Shown here in pieces: positions 1 through 10,012 of a DNA stretch of 64,000 nt; position 1 is the stretch's first letter, and every line of letters starts with the position of its first letter. Under the pieces are notes generated by a model, which was given only the letters and a program-made list of their open reading frames with translations, made no database searches and was not told the origin of the DNA. The position numbers and the translations under genes are program-made. The DNA comes from Burkholderia seminalis DSM 23518 (GTDB lineage Bacteria; Pseudomonadota; Gammaproteobacteria; Burkholderiales; Burkholderiaceae): positions 1 to 64,000 of the forward strand of contig NZ_CADFDK010000015.1 in NCBI RefSeq assembly GCF_902832885.1, in the 5' to 3' direction.

Positions 1-201
1 CGCGTCCGCCGGAATGTGCGCCATCTTGTTGTACGCGCCGCGCAGCTTGAACGAGAACACCGGCTGGTTGTCCTCGCGCTTCAGGTAAACGGCATTGCGC
101 AGCCGGGCCGACAGGTTGCGGGCGGGTTCGAGTTCCGTCTCGATCGCGACGTCGTAGACGCGCGCGGTGAGGATTTTCTTCAGGTAATCGTGGGATGCCA
201 T
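1..201 (-). CDS. ilvA: Threonine dehydratase, biosynthetic (IlvA), N-terminal part
   Basis: The minus strand encodes 67 residues beginning [20 protein letters not shown], and the rest of the gene lies beyond the left edge. The segment [16 protein letters not shown] is the typical N-terminal motif of the PLP-dependent fold-type II threonine deaminase. Its SFKLRGA stretch contains the lysine that, in this family, forms the Schiff base with pyridoxal phosphate. The enzyme converts threonine to 2-oxobutanoate, the first committed step of isoleucine synthesis. The ATG at 199-201 is the only sensible start. The C-terminal ACT-like regulatory domain that would separate the biosynthetic from the catabolic form cannot be seen; the N-terminus resembles the biosynthetic form. 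Confidence 0.9.
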   Translation of the reverse strand, partial: MASHDYLKKILTARVYDVAIETELEPARNLSARLRNAVYLKREDNQPVFSFKLRGAYNKMAHIPADA

Positions 202-778
202 GGACGCTCGCGTGCAGTGCGGATGCAGACGGTAAAGGATCAATGATAGCGCCAAGGGTCCGCCCGCATGCAAGCGGCATGCCGGGCGGGCGGCCGCGAA
301 GGGGGGGGCGGGCCGGGCGTTCGCGGCGCCGGGCGCGCCTTCTCTGCCGGCTTAACCGCACGGTTACCGACCGGACGGACGGCGAATGATCGAGCCAAAC
401 CGCGCCGAGCCCCGTCCGGTGCGGCTCGCGGCGATAGCCCCACGACCTGTCCGGCGTGCCACGGACGGGCCGATCATGGGTTAGAATTCCGTTTTGAATC
501 AAGGATCGGAAGATGCAGAGGCACCCTCGGATCGCACCGTTGAAGCCGACGCCGCGCGCAGCCAGCCCCGCGGCCGAACGGCATGCGCGCCGCGCGCGAT
601 CGTGCTGATCGTTCCGAGTGCCACCAGGCCCTGTCGCCGGCCAGGAGGGGCGAACCGCCCGCTCCGGCCCCATGAAGGACAGCCGCGCGCCTGGTAACAG
701 AACAGATTTCCCCAAGATTGCGCCCACGCGCTTGCCGACGCCCGTGCACGGTGTATCGGCCCTCCGAGTCGTCCGAAC
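202..778. other. Intergenic region between divergent ilvA and the large oxidoreductase gene
   Basis: About 580 bases without a convincing gene. Short open frames on both strands have arginine/alanine-rich compositions typical of GC-rich noise. It must carry the promoters of both divergent genes. A TAGAAT hexamer at 482-487 could be a -10 element for the rightward gene, but no -35 match stands at the right distance, so no promoter is assigned. No terminator or RNA structure was recognised. Confidence 0.5.
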
Positions 779-3700
779 ATGAACGCACCACAAGTTTTCG
801 ATCCGCATGGCGCGGCCGCCGCCGTCGCCGCCGACCCCGCGCCCCGCTTGCGCGAGATTCCCTATAACTACACGTCCTTCTCGGATCGCGAGATCGTGAT
901 CCGCCTGCTCGGCGAAGAGGCGTGGTCGGTGCTCGACGAACTGCGTGCCGAGCGCCGCACGGGCCGCTCGGCACGGATGCTGTACGAAGTGCTCGGCGAC
1001 ATCTGGGTCGTGCGCCGCAACCCCTACCTGCAGGACGACCTGCTCGACAATCCGAAGCGCCGCGCGCTGCTGATCGAGGCGCTGAACCACCGCCTGACCG
1101 AGATCGGCAAGCGCCGCAGCGCGGATCTCACCGAGCACCGCGACGAGGCGGGCCGCGAGCGCGCATCGCGCGTCGAGATGCTCGAAACCGCCGCGCAGCG
1201 GGCGGTCAACGAGTTCGCCGACGAATTCGAGAAGATGGCCGACCTGCGCCGCCGCGCGACCAAGGCGCTCGGCCGCTGCACGGAGAAGGACAATATCCGC
1301 TTCGACGGGCTGTCGCGCGTGTCGCACGTGACCGACGCGACCGACTGGCGCGTCGAATACCCGTTCGTCGTGCTGACGCCCGATACCGAGGCCGAGATCG
1401 CGGCACTGATCAAGGCCTGCTTCGAGCTCGGCCTGACCGTGATCCCGCGGGGCGGCGGCACCGGCTACACGGGCGGCGCGGTGCCGCTCACGCCGTTCTC
1501 GGCCGTCATCAACACCGAAAAGCTCGAACAGCTCGGCGCGGTCGAGCTGACCGAACTGCCGGGCGTCGCGCACAAGGTGCCGACGATCTTCTCCGGCGCG
1601 GGCGTCGTCACGCGCCGCGTGACCGAGGCGGCCGAGGCGGCCGGCTACGTGTTCGCGGTCGATCCGACGTCGCTCGATGCGTCGTGCATCGGCGGCAACG
1701 TCGCGATGAACGCGGGCGGCAAGAAAGCCGTGCTGTGGGGCACCGCGCTCGACAACCTGGCCTGGTGGCGGATGGTCGACCCGGACGGCAACTGGCTCGA
1801 AGTCACGCGCCACGAGCACAACCAGGGCAAGATCCACGACATCGCGGTCGCGCGCTTCGAGCTGAAGTGGTTCGACGGCGCGTACGCGCCGGGCGAGAAG
1901 CTGCTCAAGACCGAAATGCTCGAGATCGAGGGCCGCCGGTTCCGCAAGGAAGGGCTCGGCAAGGACGTGACCGACAAGTTCCTCGCCGGCCTGCCGGGCG
2001 TGCAGAAGGAAGGCTGCGACGGGCTCATCACGTCCGCGCGCTGGGTGCTGCACAAGATGCCCGCGCACACGCGCACCGTCTGCCTCGAGTTCTTCGGCCA
2101 GGCGCGCGAGGCGATCCCGAGCATCGTCGAGATCAAGGACTACCTGTTCGAAACGTCGAAGCAGGGCGGTGCGATCCTCGCGGGCCTCGAGCACCTCGAC
2201 GAGCGCTACCTGCGCGCGGTCGGCTACGCGACCAAGAGCAAGCGCAACGCATTCCCGAAGATGGTGCTGATCGGCGACATCGTCGGCGATGACGCCGACG
2301 CCGTGGCGCACGCGACGTCCGAAGTGATCCGGATGGCGAACGGCAAGAGCGGCGAAGGCTTCGTCGCGATCAGCGCGGAGGCGCGCAAGCGCTTCTGGCT
2401 CGACCGCAGCCGCACGGCCGCGATCGCGAAGCACACCAACGCGTTCAAGATCAACGAAGACGTCGTGATCCCGCTGAACCGGATGGGCGAGTACACCGAC
2501 GGCATCGAGCGGATCAACATCGAGCTGTCGCTGAAGAACAAGCTGCAGCTCGTCGACGCGCTCGAGACGTTCTTCCGCGGCGGCAACCTGCCGCTCGGCA
2601 AGACCGACGACGCGAACGAGATCCCGAGCGCGGAGCTGCTGGAAGACCGCGTGCAGCAGGCGCTGGAGCTGCTCAAGCGCGTGCGCGCGCGCTGGGAATT
2701 CGTGCGCGACCGGCTCGACCAGCCGCTGCGCGAGGCGCAGCACTACCTCGTGCAGCTCGGCTACGAGGCGCTTGCCGAGAAGTTCGCGGATCGCGCGGAC
2801 GAACAGCCGGGCGCGACCGTGTTCCACGTCACGCAGGACCGCACGGTCCGCATCTCGTGGAAGCAGGAGATCCGCGCGGAACTGCGCGCGATCTTCAACG
2901 GCGGCGCGTTCAAGCAGATCCTCGACGAGGCGCAGGCGATCCACAAGCGCGTGCTGCGCGGCCGCGTGTTCGTCGCACTGCACATGCACGCGGGCGACGG
3001 CAACGTCCACACGAACCTCCCGGTCAACTCCGACAACTACGAGATGCTGCAGGACGCGCACGCGGCGGTCGCGCGCATCATGAAGCTCGCGCGCTCGCTC
3101 GACGGCGTGATCTCCGGCGAGCACGGGATCGGCATCACGAAGCTCGAGTTCCTGACCGACGACGAGATCGCCGAATTCCGCGCATACAAGCAGCGCGTCG
3201 ACCCGAACGGCCGCTTCAACAAGGGCAAGCTGCTCGACGGCGCCGACCTGCGCAACGCGTACACGCCCAGCTTCGGGCTGATGGGCTACGAATCGCTGAT
3301 CATGCAGCAGTCCGACATCGGCGCGATCGCCGATTCGGTGAAGGACTGCCTGCGCTGCGGCAAGTGCAAGCCGGTGTGCGCGACCCACGTGCCGCGCGCG
3401 AACCTGCTGTACAGCCCGCGCAACAAGATCCTCGCGACGTCGCTGCTGGTCGAGGCATTCCTGTACGAGGAGCAGACGCGCCGCGGCGTGTCGATCAAGC
3501 ACTGGGACGAGTTCAACGACGTGGCCGACCACTGCACGGTGTGCCACAAGTGCGCGACGCCGTGCCCGGTGAAGATCGACTTCGGCGACGTCACGATGAA
3601 CATGCGCAACCTGTTGCGCAAGATGGGCAAGAAGAAGTTCAACGCCGGCAACGCGGCGGGCATGTTCTTCCTGAACGCGACCAATCCGCAGACGATCAAC

Positions 3701-4810
3701 GCCGCGCGCACCGTGATGATGGGCGTCGGCTACAAGGTGCAGCGCTTCGCGAACGACATGCTGAAGAAGGTCGTGACGAAGCAGACGCAGCACCCGCCCG
3801 CGACGACCGGCAAGCCGCCCGTCGTCGAGCAGGTGATCCACTTCGTCAACAAGAAGATGCCGGGCAACCTGCCGAAGAAGACGGCGCGCGCGCTGCTCGA
3901 CATCGAGGACAACAAGATCGTGCCGATCATCCGCAACCCGAAGTCGACGACCGTCGATTCGGAAGCGGTGTTCTACTTCCCGGGCTGCGGCTCCGAGCGC
4001 CTGTTCTCGCAGGTCGGCCTCGCGACGCAGGCGATGCTGTGGGAAGCGGGCGTGCAGACGGTGCTGCCGCCGGGCTACCTGTGCTGCGGTTATCCGCAGC
4101 GCGGCTCGGGCCAGTACGACAAGGCCGAGAAGATCGTCACCGACAACCGCGTGCTGTTCCACCGGGTCGCGAACACGCTGAACTACCTCGACATCAAGAC
4201 GGTCGTCGTGTCGTGCGGCACCTGCTACGACCAGCTTGCCGGGTATGAATTCGACAAGATCTTCCCGGGCTGCCGGATCATCGACATCCACGAGTTCCTG
4301 CTCGAGAAGGGGATGAAGCTCGACGGCGTGTCGGGTACGCGCTACATGTATCACGACCCGTGCCACACGCCGATCAAGACGATGGACCCGGTGAAGCTCG
4401 TCAACGAGCTGATGGGCTCGGAGAAGGACGGCTACAAGATCGAGAAGAACGACCGTTGCTGCGGCGAATCGGGCACGCTCGCGGTCACGCGCCCGGACGT
4501 GTCGACGCAGGTGCGCTTCCGCAAGGAAGAGGAGATCCGCAAGGGCGCCGCGAAGCTGCGTGCGATTCCCGTGGTGGCCGGCGCTGCGCCGGCGCCGGCC
4601 GCCGCGGCCGCGGCCGCGAACGGGCCGGACGTGAAGATCCTGACGAGCTGCCCGTCGTGCCTGCAGGGCCTGTCGCGCTACAGCGAGGACGCGAATCTCG
4701 AGGCCGACTACATCGTGGTCGAAATCGCGCGCCAGGTGCTCGGCGAGAACTGGATGGCCGATTATGTCGCACGTGCGAACAATGGCGGGATCGAGCGCGT
4801 GCTGGTCTAA
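779..4810 (+). CDS. Large FAD-linked oxidoreductase with DUF3683, FAD-binding, 4Fe-4S and double CCG domains
   Basis: This 1,343-residue protein fuses the parts of a D-lactate/glycolate-type dehydrogenase into one chain. After a DUF3683-like N-terminus there is an FAD-binding type 4 domain (GGGTGYTGG near residue 224; [13 protein letters not shown] near 305). Next comes the FAD-oxidase C-terminal domain ([12 protein letters not shown] near 736; [10 protein letters not shown] near 780). Two ferredoxin-like 4Fe-4S motifs follow ([11 protein letters not shown] near 856, [12 protein letters not shown] near 918). The C-terminal half holds two cysteine-rich CCG domains ([10 protein letters not shown] near 1070, CCGYPQRG near 1105; DPCHTPI near 1193, RCCGESG near 1228), as in GlpC/LldE-type subunits that pass electrons to quinone. 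The substrate cannot be read from sequence; a 2-hydroxy acid is likely. An alanine/proline run near residue 1270 interrupts the last CCG domain. No good ribosome site precedes the ATG at 779. Confidence 0.88.
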   Translation: MNAPQVFDPHGAAAAVAADPAPRLREIPYNYTSFSDREIVIRLLGEEAWSVLDELRAERRTGRSARMLYEVLGDIWVVRRNPYLQDDLLDNPKRRALLIEALNHRLTEIGKRRSADLTEHRDEAGRERASRVEMLETAAQRAVNEFADEFEKMADLRRRATKALGRCTEKDNIRFDGLSRVSHVTDATDWRVEYPFVVLTPDTEAEIAALIKACFELGLTVIPRGGGTGYTGGAVPLTPFSAVINTEKLEQLGAVELTELPGVAHKVPTIFSGAGVVTRRVTEAAEAAGYVFAVDPTSLDASCIGGNVAMNAGGKKAVLWGTALDNLAWWRMVDPDGNWLEVTRHEHNQGKIHDIAVARFELKWFDGAYAPGEKLLKTEMLEIEGRRFRKEGLGKDVTDKFLAGLPGVQKEGCDGLITSARWVLHKMPAHTRTVCLEFFGQAREAIPSIVEIKDYLFETSKQGGAILAGLEHLDERYLRAVGYATKSKRNAFPKMVLIGDIVGDDADAVAHATSEVIRMANGKSGEGFVAISAEARKRFWLDRSRTAAIAKHTNAFKINEDVVIPLNRMGEYTDGIERINIELSLKNKLQLVDALETFFRGGNLPLGKTDDANEIPSAELLEDRVQQALELLKRVRARWEFVRDRLDQPLREAQHYLVQLGYEALAEKFADRADEQPGATVFHVTQDRTVRISWKQEIRAELRAIFNGGAFKQILDEAQAIHKRVLRGRVFVALHMHAGDGNVHTNLPVNSDNYEMLQDAHAAVARIMKLARSLDGVISGEHGIGITKLEFLTDDEIAEFRAYKQRVDPNGRFNKGKLLDGADLRNAYTPSFGLMGYESLIMQQSDIGAIADSVKDCLRCGKCKPVCATHVPRANLLYSPRNKILATSLLVEAFLYEEQTRRGVSIKHWDEFNDVADHCTVCHKCATPCPVKIDFGDVTMNMRNLLRKMGKKKFNAGNAAGMFFLNATNPQTINAARTVMMGVGYKVQRFANDMLKKVVTKQTQHPPATTGKPPVVEQVIHFVNKKMPGNLPKKTARALLDIEDNKIVPIIRNPKSTTVDSEAVFYFPGCGSERLFSQVGLATQAMLWEAGVQTVLPPGYLCCGYPQRGSGQYDKAEKIVTDNRVLFHRVANTLNYLDIKTVVVSCGTCYDQLAGYEFDKIFPGCRIIDIHEFLLEKGMKLDGVSGTRYMYHDPCHTPIKTMDPVKLVNELMGSEKDGYKIEKNDRCCGESGTLAVTRPDVSTQVRFRKEEEIRKGAAKLRAIPVVAGAAPAPAAAAAAANGPDVKILTSCPSCLQGLSRYSEDANLEADYIVVEIARQVLGENWMADYVARANNGGIERVLV

Positions 4811-4895
4811 TGCGGGCATGACGACCGCCCGACCGGGCCGGAAATGAGCGGGCGCCGGCGCAGTCATGCCGGCGCCCGTCCACATGGGAGCGACG

Positions 4896-5339
4896 ATGGA
4901 ATGCGTGTTTTGCCGTGAAGACGGCGGCGAGGTGCTCTGGCAGGACGACGTGCTGCGCGTCGTCCTCGCGACGGGCGAGCACGACTATCCGGGCTTCTGC
5001 CGGGTGATCTGGGGCACGCACGTGGCCGAGTTCTCCGATCTCGGCGAGCCCGAGCGGGCACATCTGATGCGCGTGGTCTACGCGGTCGAACGGGCCGTGC
5101 GCCGCGTGATGCAGCCGAACAAGGTGAATCTCGCGAGCCTCGGCAACATGGTGCCGCACGTGCACTGGCACGTGATCCCGCGCTTTTCCAACGACGCCCA
5201 TTTCCCGCAGCCCGTCTGGGCGCCGCGCCAGCGCAGCGTGTCCGAGGCGCTGTTGCGCACGCGCGCCGCGCAGGCCTCGCTGCTGCACAATGCGGTGCGC
5301 GAGGAAATTCAACGCATGACCGATTCGAGGCAGCCATGA
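4896..5339 (+). CDS. HIT family protein (histidine triad hydrolase)
   Basis: A 147-residue cytosolic protein of the histidine-triad superfamily, which hydrolyses or transfers nucleotide phosphoramidates and related phosphates. The signature HVHWHVIPRF supplies the H-x-H-x-H triad near residue 95. CVFCREDGG at the N-terminus is the zinc-binding-like start seen in many HIT proteins. Two upstream in-frame ATGs (4866 and 4884) exist, but only 4896 has a Shine-Dalgarno match (GGAG, seven bases away). The stop overlaps the next start as ATGA, so it is translationally coupled to the DUF971 gene. The physiological substrate is unknown. Confidence 0.88.
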   Translation: MECVFCREDGGEVLWQDDVLRVVLATGEHDYPGFCRVIWGTHVAEFSDLGEPERAHLMRVVYAVERAVRRVMQPNKVNLASLGNMVPHVHWHVIPRFSNDAHFPQPVWAPRQRSVSEALLRTRAAQASLLHNAVREEIQRMTDSRQP

Positions 5340-5749
5340 GCGGTTTGACTTCCACGACGCCGATTCCGTCCGGCGTCGTCGTGCACGCGGTATCGCGCGT
5401 GCTCGAATTGCAGTACCCGAACGGCGACAGCTACCGGATTCCGTTCGAGCTGATGCGCGTCTATTCGCCGTCGGCCGAGGTGCGCGGCCACGGGCCCGGC
5501 CAGGAGACGCTGCAGACCGGCAAGCGCGAGGTGACGATCACGGCGCTCGAGGGCGTCGGCAACTACGCGCTGCAGCCGACGTTCTCCGACGGCCATTCGA
5601 CCGGCATCTACTCGTGGGACCTGCTGTACGAGCTGGCGACGCAGCAGGACGCGCTGTGGCGCGACTATTTCGACAAACTGAAGGCGGCAGGCGTCGAGCG
5701 CGACGCCCCGATGCAGGCGGCCTCCGCGTCGCACGGCCACTGCCACTGA
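5336..5749 (+). CDS. DUF971 domain protein (gamma-butyrobetaine hydroxylase-like N-terminal fold)
   Basis: 137 residues, overlapping the upstream HIT gene by four bases. The body has the DUF971 pattern: a basic/hydrophobic first strand ([20 protein letters not shown]), a central [19 protein letters not shown] segment and a C-terminal helix. The domain is shared with the small N-terminal domain of gamma-butyrobetaine hydroxylase and with proteins linked to iron-sulfur assembly; in bacteria it commonly stands alone. The C-terminus ends in a short histidine-containing tail (HGHCH) that could bind metal, which is inference. No enzyme activity is assigned. It lies 52 bases upstream of ubiE in the same direction. 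Confidence 0.85.
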   Translation: MSGLTSTTPIPSGVVVHAVSRVLELQYPNGDSYRIPFELMRVYSPSAEVRGHGPGQETLQTGKREVTITALEGVGNYALQPTFSDGHSTGIYSWDLLYELATQQDALWRDYFDKLKAAGVERDAPMQAASASHGHCH

Positions 5750-5754
5750 AATCG

Positions 5755-5775
5755 ACGGCGCCCGCTCGGCGCCGT
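5755..5775 (+). terminator. Hairpin between the DUF971 gene and ubiE
   Basis: ACGGCGCC pairs perfectly with GGCGCCGT around a five-base loop, a few bases after the DUF971 stop. No T-run follows, so it is a weak terminator at best and could be a processing or attenuation hairpin before ubiE. Confidence 0.3.
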
Positions 5776-5801
5776 CCTGCCATTTACTGAGGATCAACGC
5801 G

Positions 5802-6533
5802 ATGAGCAAAACCCACTTCGGCTTCGAAAGCGTCGAGGAAAACGAAAAAGCGAAGAAAGTGGCGGGCGTGTTCCATTCGGTCGCGAGCAACTACGATCTG
5901 ATGAACGACCTGATGTCGGCGGGCATGCACCGCGCGTGGAAGGCGTTCACGATCGCGCAGGCGAACGTGCGCCCCGGTTTCAAGGTGCTCGACATCGCGG
6001 CCGGCACCGGCGACCTGACGAAGTCGTTCAAGAAGGCGGCCGGCCCGACGGGCGAGGTGTGGCATACGGACATCAACGAATCGATGCTGCGCGTCGGCCG
6101 CGACCGGCTGCTCGACAAGGGGATCGTGACGCCGTCGCTGCTGTGCGACGCGGAGAAAATCCCTTTTCCGGACAACTACTTCGATGTGGTCACGGTTGCA
6201 TTCGGGCTGCGCAACATGACGCACAAGGACGTCGCGCTGGCCGAGATGCGTCGCGTGACGAAGCCCGGCGGCCGCGTGATGGTGCTGGAATTCTCGAAAG
6301 TCTGGGATCCGCTGAAAAAAGCGTACGATCTGTATTCTTTCAAAGTATTACCGTGGCTTGGCGACAAGTTCGCGAAAGATGCTGAAAGTTATCGGTATCT
6401 TGCTGAATCTATCCGGATGCACCCCGATCAGGACACGCTGAAGACGATGATGGAACAAGCGGGCCTCGATGCCGTCAAATATTACAATTTGTCAGGTGGC
6501 GTGGTAGCTTTACACCTAGGAACCAAGTACTAA
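5802..6533 (+). CDS. ubiE: Ubiquinone/menaquinone biosynthesis C-methyltransferase UbiE
   Basis: 243 residues, the usual length for UbiE. It methylates the ring carbon of 2-polyprenyl-6-methoxy-1,4-benzoquinol using S-adenosylmethionine during ubiquinone synthesis. Visible signatures are the family N-terminus ([20 protein letters not shown]), the SAM-binding loop [10 protein letters not shown] near residue 65, the second UbiE signature [13 protein letters not shown] near 140, and the C-terminal [14 protein letters not shown]. The ATG is preceded by GAGGA at eight bases. The last ~70 codons use many A/T third positions (AAA, TCT, TAT, GTA), unlike the rest of the gene, which may reflect an embedded regulatory region for the gene that follows. 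Confidence 0.97.
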   Translation: MSKTHFGFESVEENEKAKKVAGVFHSVASNYDLMNDLMSAGMHRAWKAFTIAQANVRPGFKVLDIAAGTGDLTKSFKKAAGPTGEVWHTDINESMLRVGRDRLLDKGIVTPSLLCDAEKIPFPDNYFDVVTVAFGLRNMTHKDVALAEMRRVTKPGGRVMVLEFSKVWDPLKKAYDLYSFKVLPWLGDKFAKDAESYRYLAESIRMHPDQDTLKTMMEQAGLDAVKYYNLSGGVVALHLGTKY

Positions 6534-6574
6534 GGGGTTCTTTCCATACATTCGCCTTACATCTGGAGAAGCTG

Positions 6575-7606
6575 ATGTCCGAAACGCGTCCGTTGTTCAA
6601 CCGTAGCAAGCCGTCGAAGCCGTGGGCTCGACGGGTCGGCACGCTGCTGATGGTCGGCCTGCTCACGGCCGGCACGTTCGCATCGCTCGACGCTGAAGCC
6701 AAGCGCATGGGCGGCGGGCGCAGCATCGGCCGCCAGAACTCCACCGTCACGCAGCGCCAGGCCACGCCGCCCGCGCAGCAGCCGATGCAGCAGGCCGCGC
6801 CGTCGCAGGCGCAGCGTGCGAACCCGGCGGCGCCCACGCCGGCCGCGCAGCCCAACCGCTCGCGCTGGCTCGGGCCGATCGCCGGCCTCGCGGCCGGTCT
6901 CGGCATCGCGGCGCTGCTGTCGCACTTCGGCCTCGGCGGCGCGTTCGCGAGCATGATGGCGAACGTCATCGTGATCGCGCTGCTCGCGGCGATCGGCATC
7001 TGGCTGATCCGCAAGTTCATGAACCGCCGTCGCCCGCAGGAGCCGGCGTACTCGGTCGGCGGTTCGGCGTCGTCGTCGGGCGGCTACTCGCAAAGCCCGT
7101 CGTTCCAGCAGGGCAATGCCGGCGGCAGCTACGCGGGCAGCGGCAGCAGCTATGCGAACGAAGCGCAGGGCGTGTTCGGCGGCGGTGCGGCGGCCGCCGG
7201 CGCGGCAGCGGCTGCGGCGGCGCCGCTCCAGGTGCCGGCCGGTTTCGATACCGAAGCGTTCCTGCGCAGCGCGAAGGTCTACTTCGTGCGCCTGCAGGCG
7301 GCGTGGGACCAGGGCAACCTGGCCGACATCCGCGAGTTCACGACGCCCGAAATGTTCGCGGAGATCAAGATCGACCTCGATTCGCGCGGTAACGAGGCGA
7401 ACCAGACCGACGTCGTGCAGCTCGACGCGGAGCTGGTCGCAATCGAGGATCGCGGCATCGAGCAGTCGGCGAGCGTGCGCTTCCACGGCCTGATCCGCGA
7501 ATCGGCGAGCGCGTCGGCCGCCCCGTTCGACGAGGTGTGGAACCTGTCGAAGTCGGGCAGCCAGGGCTGGCTGCTCGCGGGCATCCAGCAGATCAACACG
7601 CACTGA
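6575..7606 (+). CDS. Tim44-like domain membrane protein
   Basis: 343 residues. A twin-arginine-free signal or anchor segment (TLLMVGLLTAGTFASLDAEA) lies near residues 23-42. Then comes a Gln/Pro/Ala-rich linker, two close hydrophobic segments (about 98-145), a second Gly/Ser/Ala low-complexity linker, and a C-terminal Tim44/MBA1-like domain from about residue 220 (FLRSAKVYFVRLQAAWDQGN...FDEVWNLSK). In mitochondria this domain docks Hsp70 at the import channel. In bacteria the role is unsettled, and membrane-associated protein handling is the usual guess. GGAG stands six bases before the ATG. It lies 41 bases after ubiE, so co-transcription is possible. Confidence 0.88.
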   Translation: MSETRPLFNRSKPSKPWARRVGTLLMVGLLTAGTFASLDAEAKRMGGGRSIGRQNSTVTQRQATPPAQQPMQQAAPSQAQRANPAAPTPAAQPNRSRWLGPIAGLAAGLGIAALLSHFGLGGAFASMMANVIVIALLAAIGIWLIRKFMNRRRPQEPAYSVGGSASSSGGYSQSPSFQQGNAGGSYAGSGSSYANEAQGVFGGGAAAAGAAAAAAAPLQVPAGFDTEAFLRSAKVYFVRLQAAWDQGNLADIREFTTPEMFAEIKIDLDSRGNEANQTDVVQLDAELVAIEDRGIEQSASVRFHGLIRESASASAAPFDEVWNLSKSGSQGWLLAGIQQINTH

Positions 7607-7729
7607 GCGTGACCGGCGGCCCGCGCCGCCGGGCACCCGGGCACCCGGGCGACGGCCGCCGCACTGCGACCGCTTGCCGCCCGGGTGTACGGTCGGGCAC
7701 GGTCTGCCGACGATCCGACGTTACAATAG

Positions 7730-7766
7730 AAACCCGCGTGGGCGCCCGGCCTGCGCGGGTTTTTTC
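7730..7766 (+). terminator. Rho-independent terminator between the Tim44-like gene and ubiJ
   Basis: AAACCCGCG pairs with CGCGGGTTT, and the second arm runs straight into six T residues. It sits about 125 bases after the Tim44-like stop and only 13 bases before the ubiJ start. A TACAAT hexamer at 7722-7727 lies just in front of it, so it might instead be a leader attenuator for ubiJ-ubiB. Confidence 0.7.
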
Positions 7767-7778
7767 TTTCCCAGCCCG

Positions 7779-8405
7779 ATGACCTTTGCCGCCAAGCCTT
7801 TTGCTGCTGCCGTCAATCACCTGCTCGCGCGCGAATCATGGGCGCGCGATCGCCTGATTCCCTATGCGGGCAAGACTGCCCGGATCGACGTGCCTCCCGT
7901 CACGCTCACGCTGCTGGTGCAGCCCGACGGTTATCTGTCGGCCGTCGACGCGCACGATGCGCAACAGGTCGACGTGTCGATCGCGCTCGCGGGCGACACC
8001 GTCGCCGCGTTCCTGCAGGGCGGCCAGGCGGCCGTGATGAAGCACGTGAAGATCGAGGGCGACGCGGAGTTCGCGACGCAGATCGCGAAGCTGGCCGAGC
8101 ACCTGCGCTGGGAACCTGAAGAAGATCTCGCGAAGCTGGTCGGCGACGCGGCGGCATACCGGATCGCGACGGTCGTGCGCGATGCCGGCGCCCGCGCGCG
8201 ACGCACCGGCCGCAACGTGCTCGAATCCGTCGCCGAATACTGGCTCGACGAAAACCCGCAAGTCGTCCGGCGCGCGTCGCTCGGCGGCTTCGACGCCGAT
8301 CTGGCGCGCGCACGCGATGCGCTCGCGCGGGTCGAAAAGCGGGTCGAGCGACTCGAACAAAAAATCGGCGCGCGCACGGGCCCAGGCCCGCGCGGCGCGC
8401 ACTGA
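7779..8405 (+). CDS. ubiJ: Ubiquinone biosynthesis accessory factor UbiJ (SCP2 domain)
   Basis: 208 residues. The N-terminal half is an SCP2-type lipid-binding domain (VTLTLLVQPDGYLSAVDAH...VSIALAGDTVAAFLQGGQAA...VKIEGDAEFATQIAKLAEHL). The C-terminal half is a coiled helix ending in RARDALARVEKRVERLEQKI. UbiJ binds ubiquinone intermediates and organises the cytosolic Ubi complex. It lies 12 bases upstream of ubiB and downstream of ubiE, the conserved ubiE-J-B order, here split by the Tim44-like gene. The start at 7779 (MTFAAKPFAAAVN) was chosen because the upstream in-frame codons lie inside the terminator hairpin. Confidence 0.92.
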   Translation: MTFAAKPFAAAVNHLLARESWARDRLIPYAGKTARIDVPPVTLTLLVQPDGYLSAVDAHDAQQVDVSIALAGDTVAAFLQGGQAAVMKHVKIEGDAEFATQIAKLAEHLRWEPEEDLAKLVGDAAAYRIATVVRDAGARARRTGRNVLESVAEYWLDENPQVVRRASLGGFDADLARARDALARVEKRVERLEQKIGARTGPGPRGAH

Positions 8406-8417
8406 GGGCCGCAGGGC

Positions 8418-9995
8418 ATGCGCATTTTCCGTTTCATCAAGATTGTCTACACCGTCATCCGCTTTGGCCTCGACGAAGTGATGCTGTCCCGGATCGACGA
8501 CCGGCGCGTGAAGCTGCTGCTGCGGATCACGACGATCGGCCGCCGCTATTCCGATCCGCCCGCCGTGCGGCTGCGTCACGCGCTCGAGAGCCTCGGCCCG
8601 ATCTTCGTGAAGTTCGGCCAGGTGCTGTCGACGCGCCGCGACCTGCTGTCGGTCGATTTCGCGAACGAACTCGCGAAGCTGCAGGACCAGGTACCGCCGT
8701 TCGATTCGGCCGTCGCGATCGCGATCATCGAGAAGTCGCTCGGGGCGCCGGTCGACGAGCTGTTCGACGAATTCGAGCGCGAGCCGATCGCGAGCGCGTC
8801 GATCGCGCAGGTGCATTTCGCGAAGCTGAAGCAGGGCGTGCACGCGGGCAAGGCCGTCGCGGTGAAGGTGCTGCGCCCGAACATGCTGCCGGTGATCGAT
8901 TCCGACCTCGCGCTGATGCGCGACATCGCGACATGGACCGAGCGCATGTGGGCCGACGGCCGCCGCCTGAAGCCGCGCGAGGTCGTCGCCGAATTCGACA
9001 AGTACCTGCACGACGAGCTCGACCTGATGCGCGAGGCCGCGAACGGCAGCCAGCTGCGCCGCAACTTCGCGGGCCTCGACCTGCTGCTCGTGCCCGAGAT
9101 GTTCTGGGATTTCTCGACGTCGCAGGTGCTCGTGATGGAGCGCATGACCGGCGTGCCGATCAGCCAGGTCGAGACGCTGCGCTCGGCCGGCGTCGACATC
9201 AAGAAGCTCGCGCGCGAAGGCGTCGAGATCTTCTTCACGCAGGTGTTCCGCGACGGCTTCTTCCATGCGGACATGCACCCCGGCAACATCCAGGTGAGCC
9301 TCGACCCGAACACGTTCGGCCGCTATATCGCGCTCGATTTCGGGATCGTCGGCGCGCTGTCCGATTTCGACAAGAACTACCTCGCGCAGAACTTCCTCGC
9401 GTTCTTCAAGCGCGACTACCACCGCGTCGCGACGCTGCACCTCGAATCGGGCTGGGTGCCGCCCGAGACGCGTGTCGAGGAGCTCGAAAGCGCGATCCGC
9501 GCGGTGTGCGAGCCGTATTTCGACCGTGCGCTGAAGGACATCTCGCTCGGCCAAGTGCTGATGCGCCTGTTCTCGACGTCGCGCCGCTTCAACGTCGAGA
9601 TCCAGCCTCAGCTCGTGCTGCTGCAGAAGACGATGCTGAACGTCGAAGGGCTTGGCCGCTCGCTCGACCCGGAACTCGACCTGTGGAAGACCGCGAAACC
9701 GTACCTCGAGCGCTGGATGACCGAGCAGATCGGCCTGCGCGGCTGGTATGAGCGTTTCAAGGTCGAGGCGCCGCAGTGGAGCAAGACGCTGCCGCAACTG
9801 CCGCGGCTGATCCATCACGCGATGGCGGCGCGTCACGACGCACCCCGCGCCGCCAGCGAGGAACTGATGCGCCAGATCCTCGTCGAGCAGAAACGGACCA
9901 ACCGGCTGCTGCAGGCGCTGCTGATCTTCGGCCTGTCGGTCGGTGTCGGGGCGCTGGTCGCGCGGGTGCTGTTCGCGCTCGCATACGGCGCCTGA
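8418..9995 (+). CDS. ubiB: Ubiquinone biosynthesis protein kinase-like UbiB
   Basis: 525 residues, standard for UbiB, an atypical ABC1/ADCK-family kinase-like ATPase needed for aerobic ubiquinone synthesis. The family KxGQ motif is [13 protein letters not shown] near residue 72. The Ala-rich nucleotide loop [13 protein letters not shown] is near 130, the catalytic-type [13 protein letters not shown] near 285, and the metal-binding ALDFGIVG near 308. The C-terminus carries a hydrophobic segment ([23 protein letters not shown]) expected to be one or two membrane passes. It follows ubiJ by 12 bases, so the two are almost certainly one transcript. Confidence 0.96.
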   Translation: MRIFRFIKIVYTVIRFGLDEVMLSRIDDRRVKLLLRITTIGRRYSDPPAVRLRHALESLGPIFVKFGQVLSTRRDLLSVDFANELAKLQDQVPPFDSAVAIAIIEKSLGAPVDELFDEFEREPIASASIAQVHFAKLKQGVHAGKAVAVKVLRPNMLPVIDSDLALMRDIATWTERMWADGRRLKPREVVAEFDKYLHDELDLMREAANGSQLRRNFAGLDLLLVPEMFWDFSTSQVLVMERMTGVPISQVETLRSAGVDIKKLAREGVEIFFTQVFRDGFFHADMHPGNIQVSLDPNTFGRYIALDFGIVGALSDFDKNYLAQNFLAFFKRDYHRVATLHLESGWVPPETRVEELESAIRAVCEPYFDRALKDISLGQVLMRLFSTSRRFNVEIQPQLVLLQKTMLNVEGLGRSLDPELDLWKTAKPYLERWMTEQIGLRGWYERFKVEAPQWSKTLPQLPRLIHHAMAARHDAPRAASEELMRQILVEQKRTNRLLQALLIFGLSVGVGALVARVLFALAYGA

Positions 9996-10012
9996 CCGAA
10001 AGGAGCACCGCG

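Noticed and set aside
7630-7650. CGGGCACC repeated two and a half times after the Tim44-like gene
   Set aside because: Too short to be more than local slippage; no structure or function attached.
8385-9836. Long minus-strand open frames opposite ubiB and many other genes
   Set aside because: They are antisense shadows typical of GC-rich codon use: histidine/arginine/leucine-rich, with no family motif.
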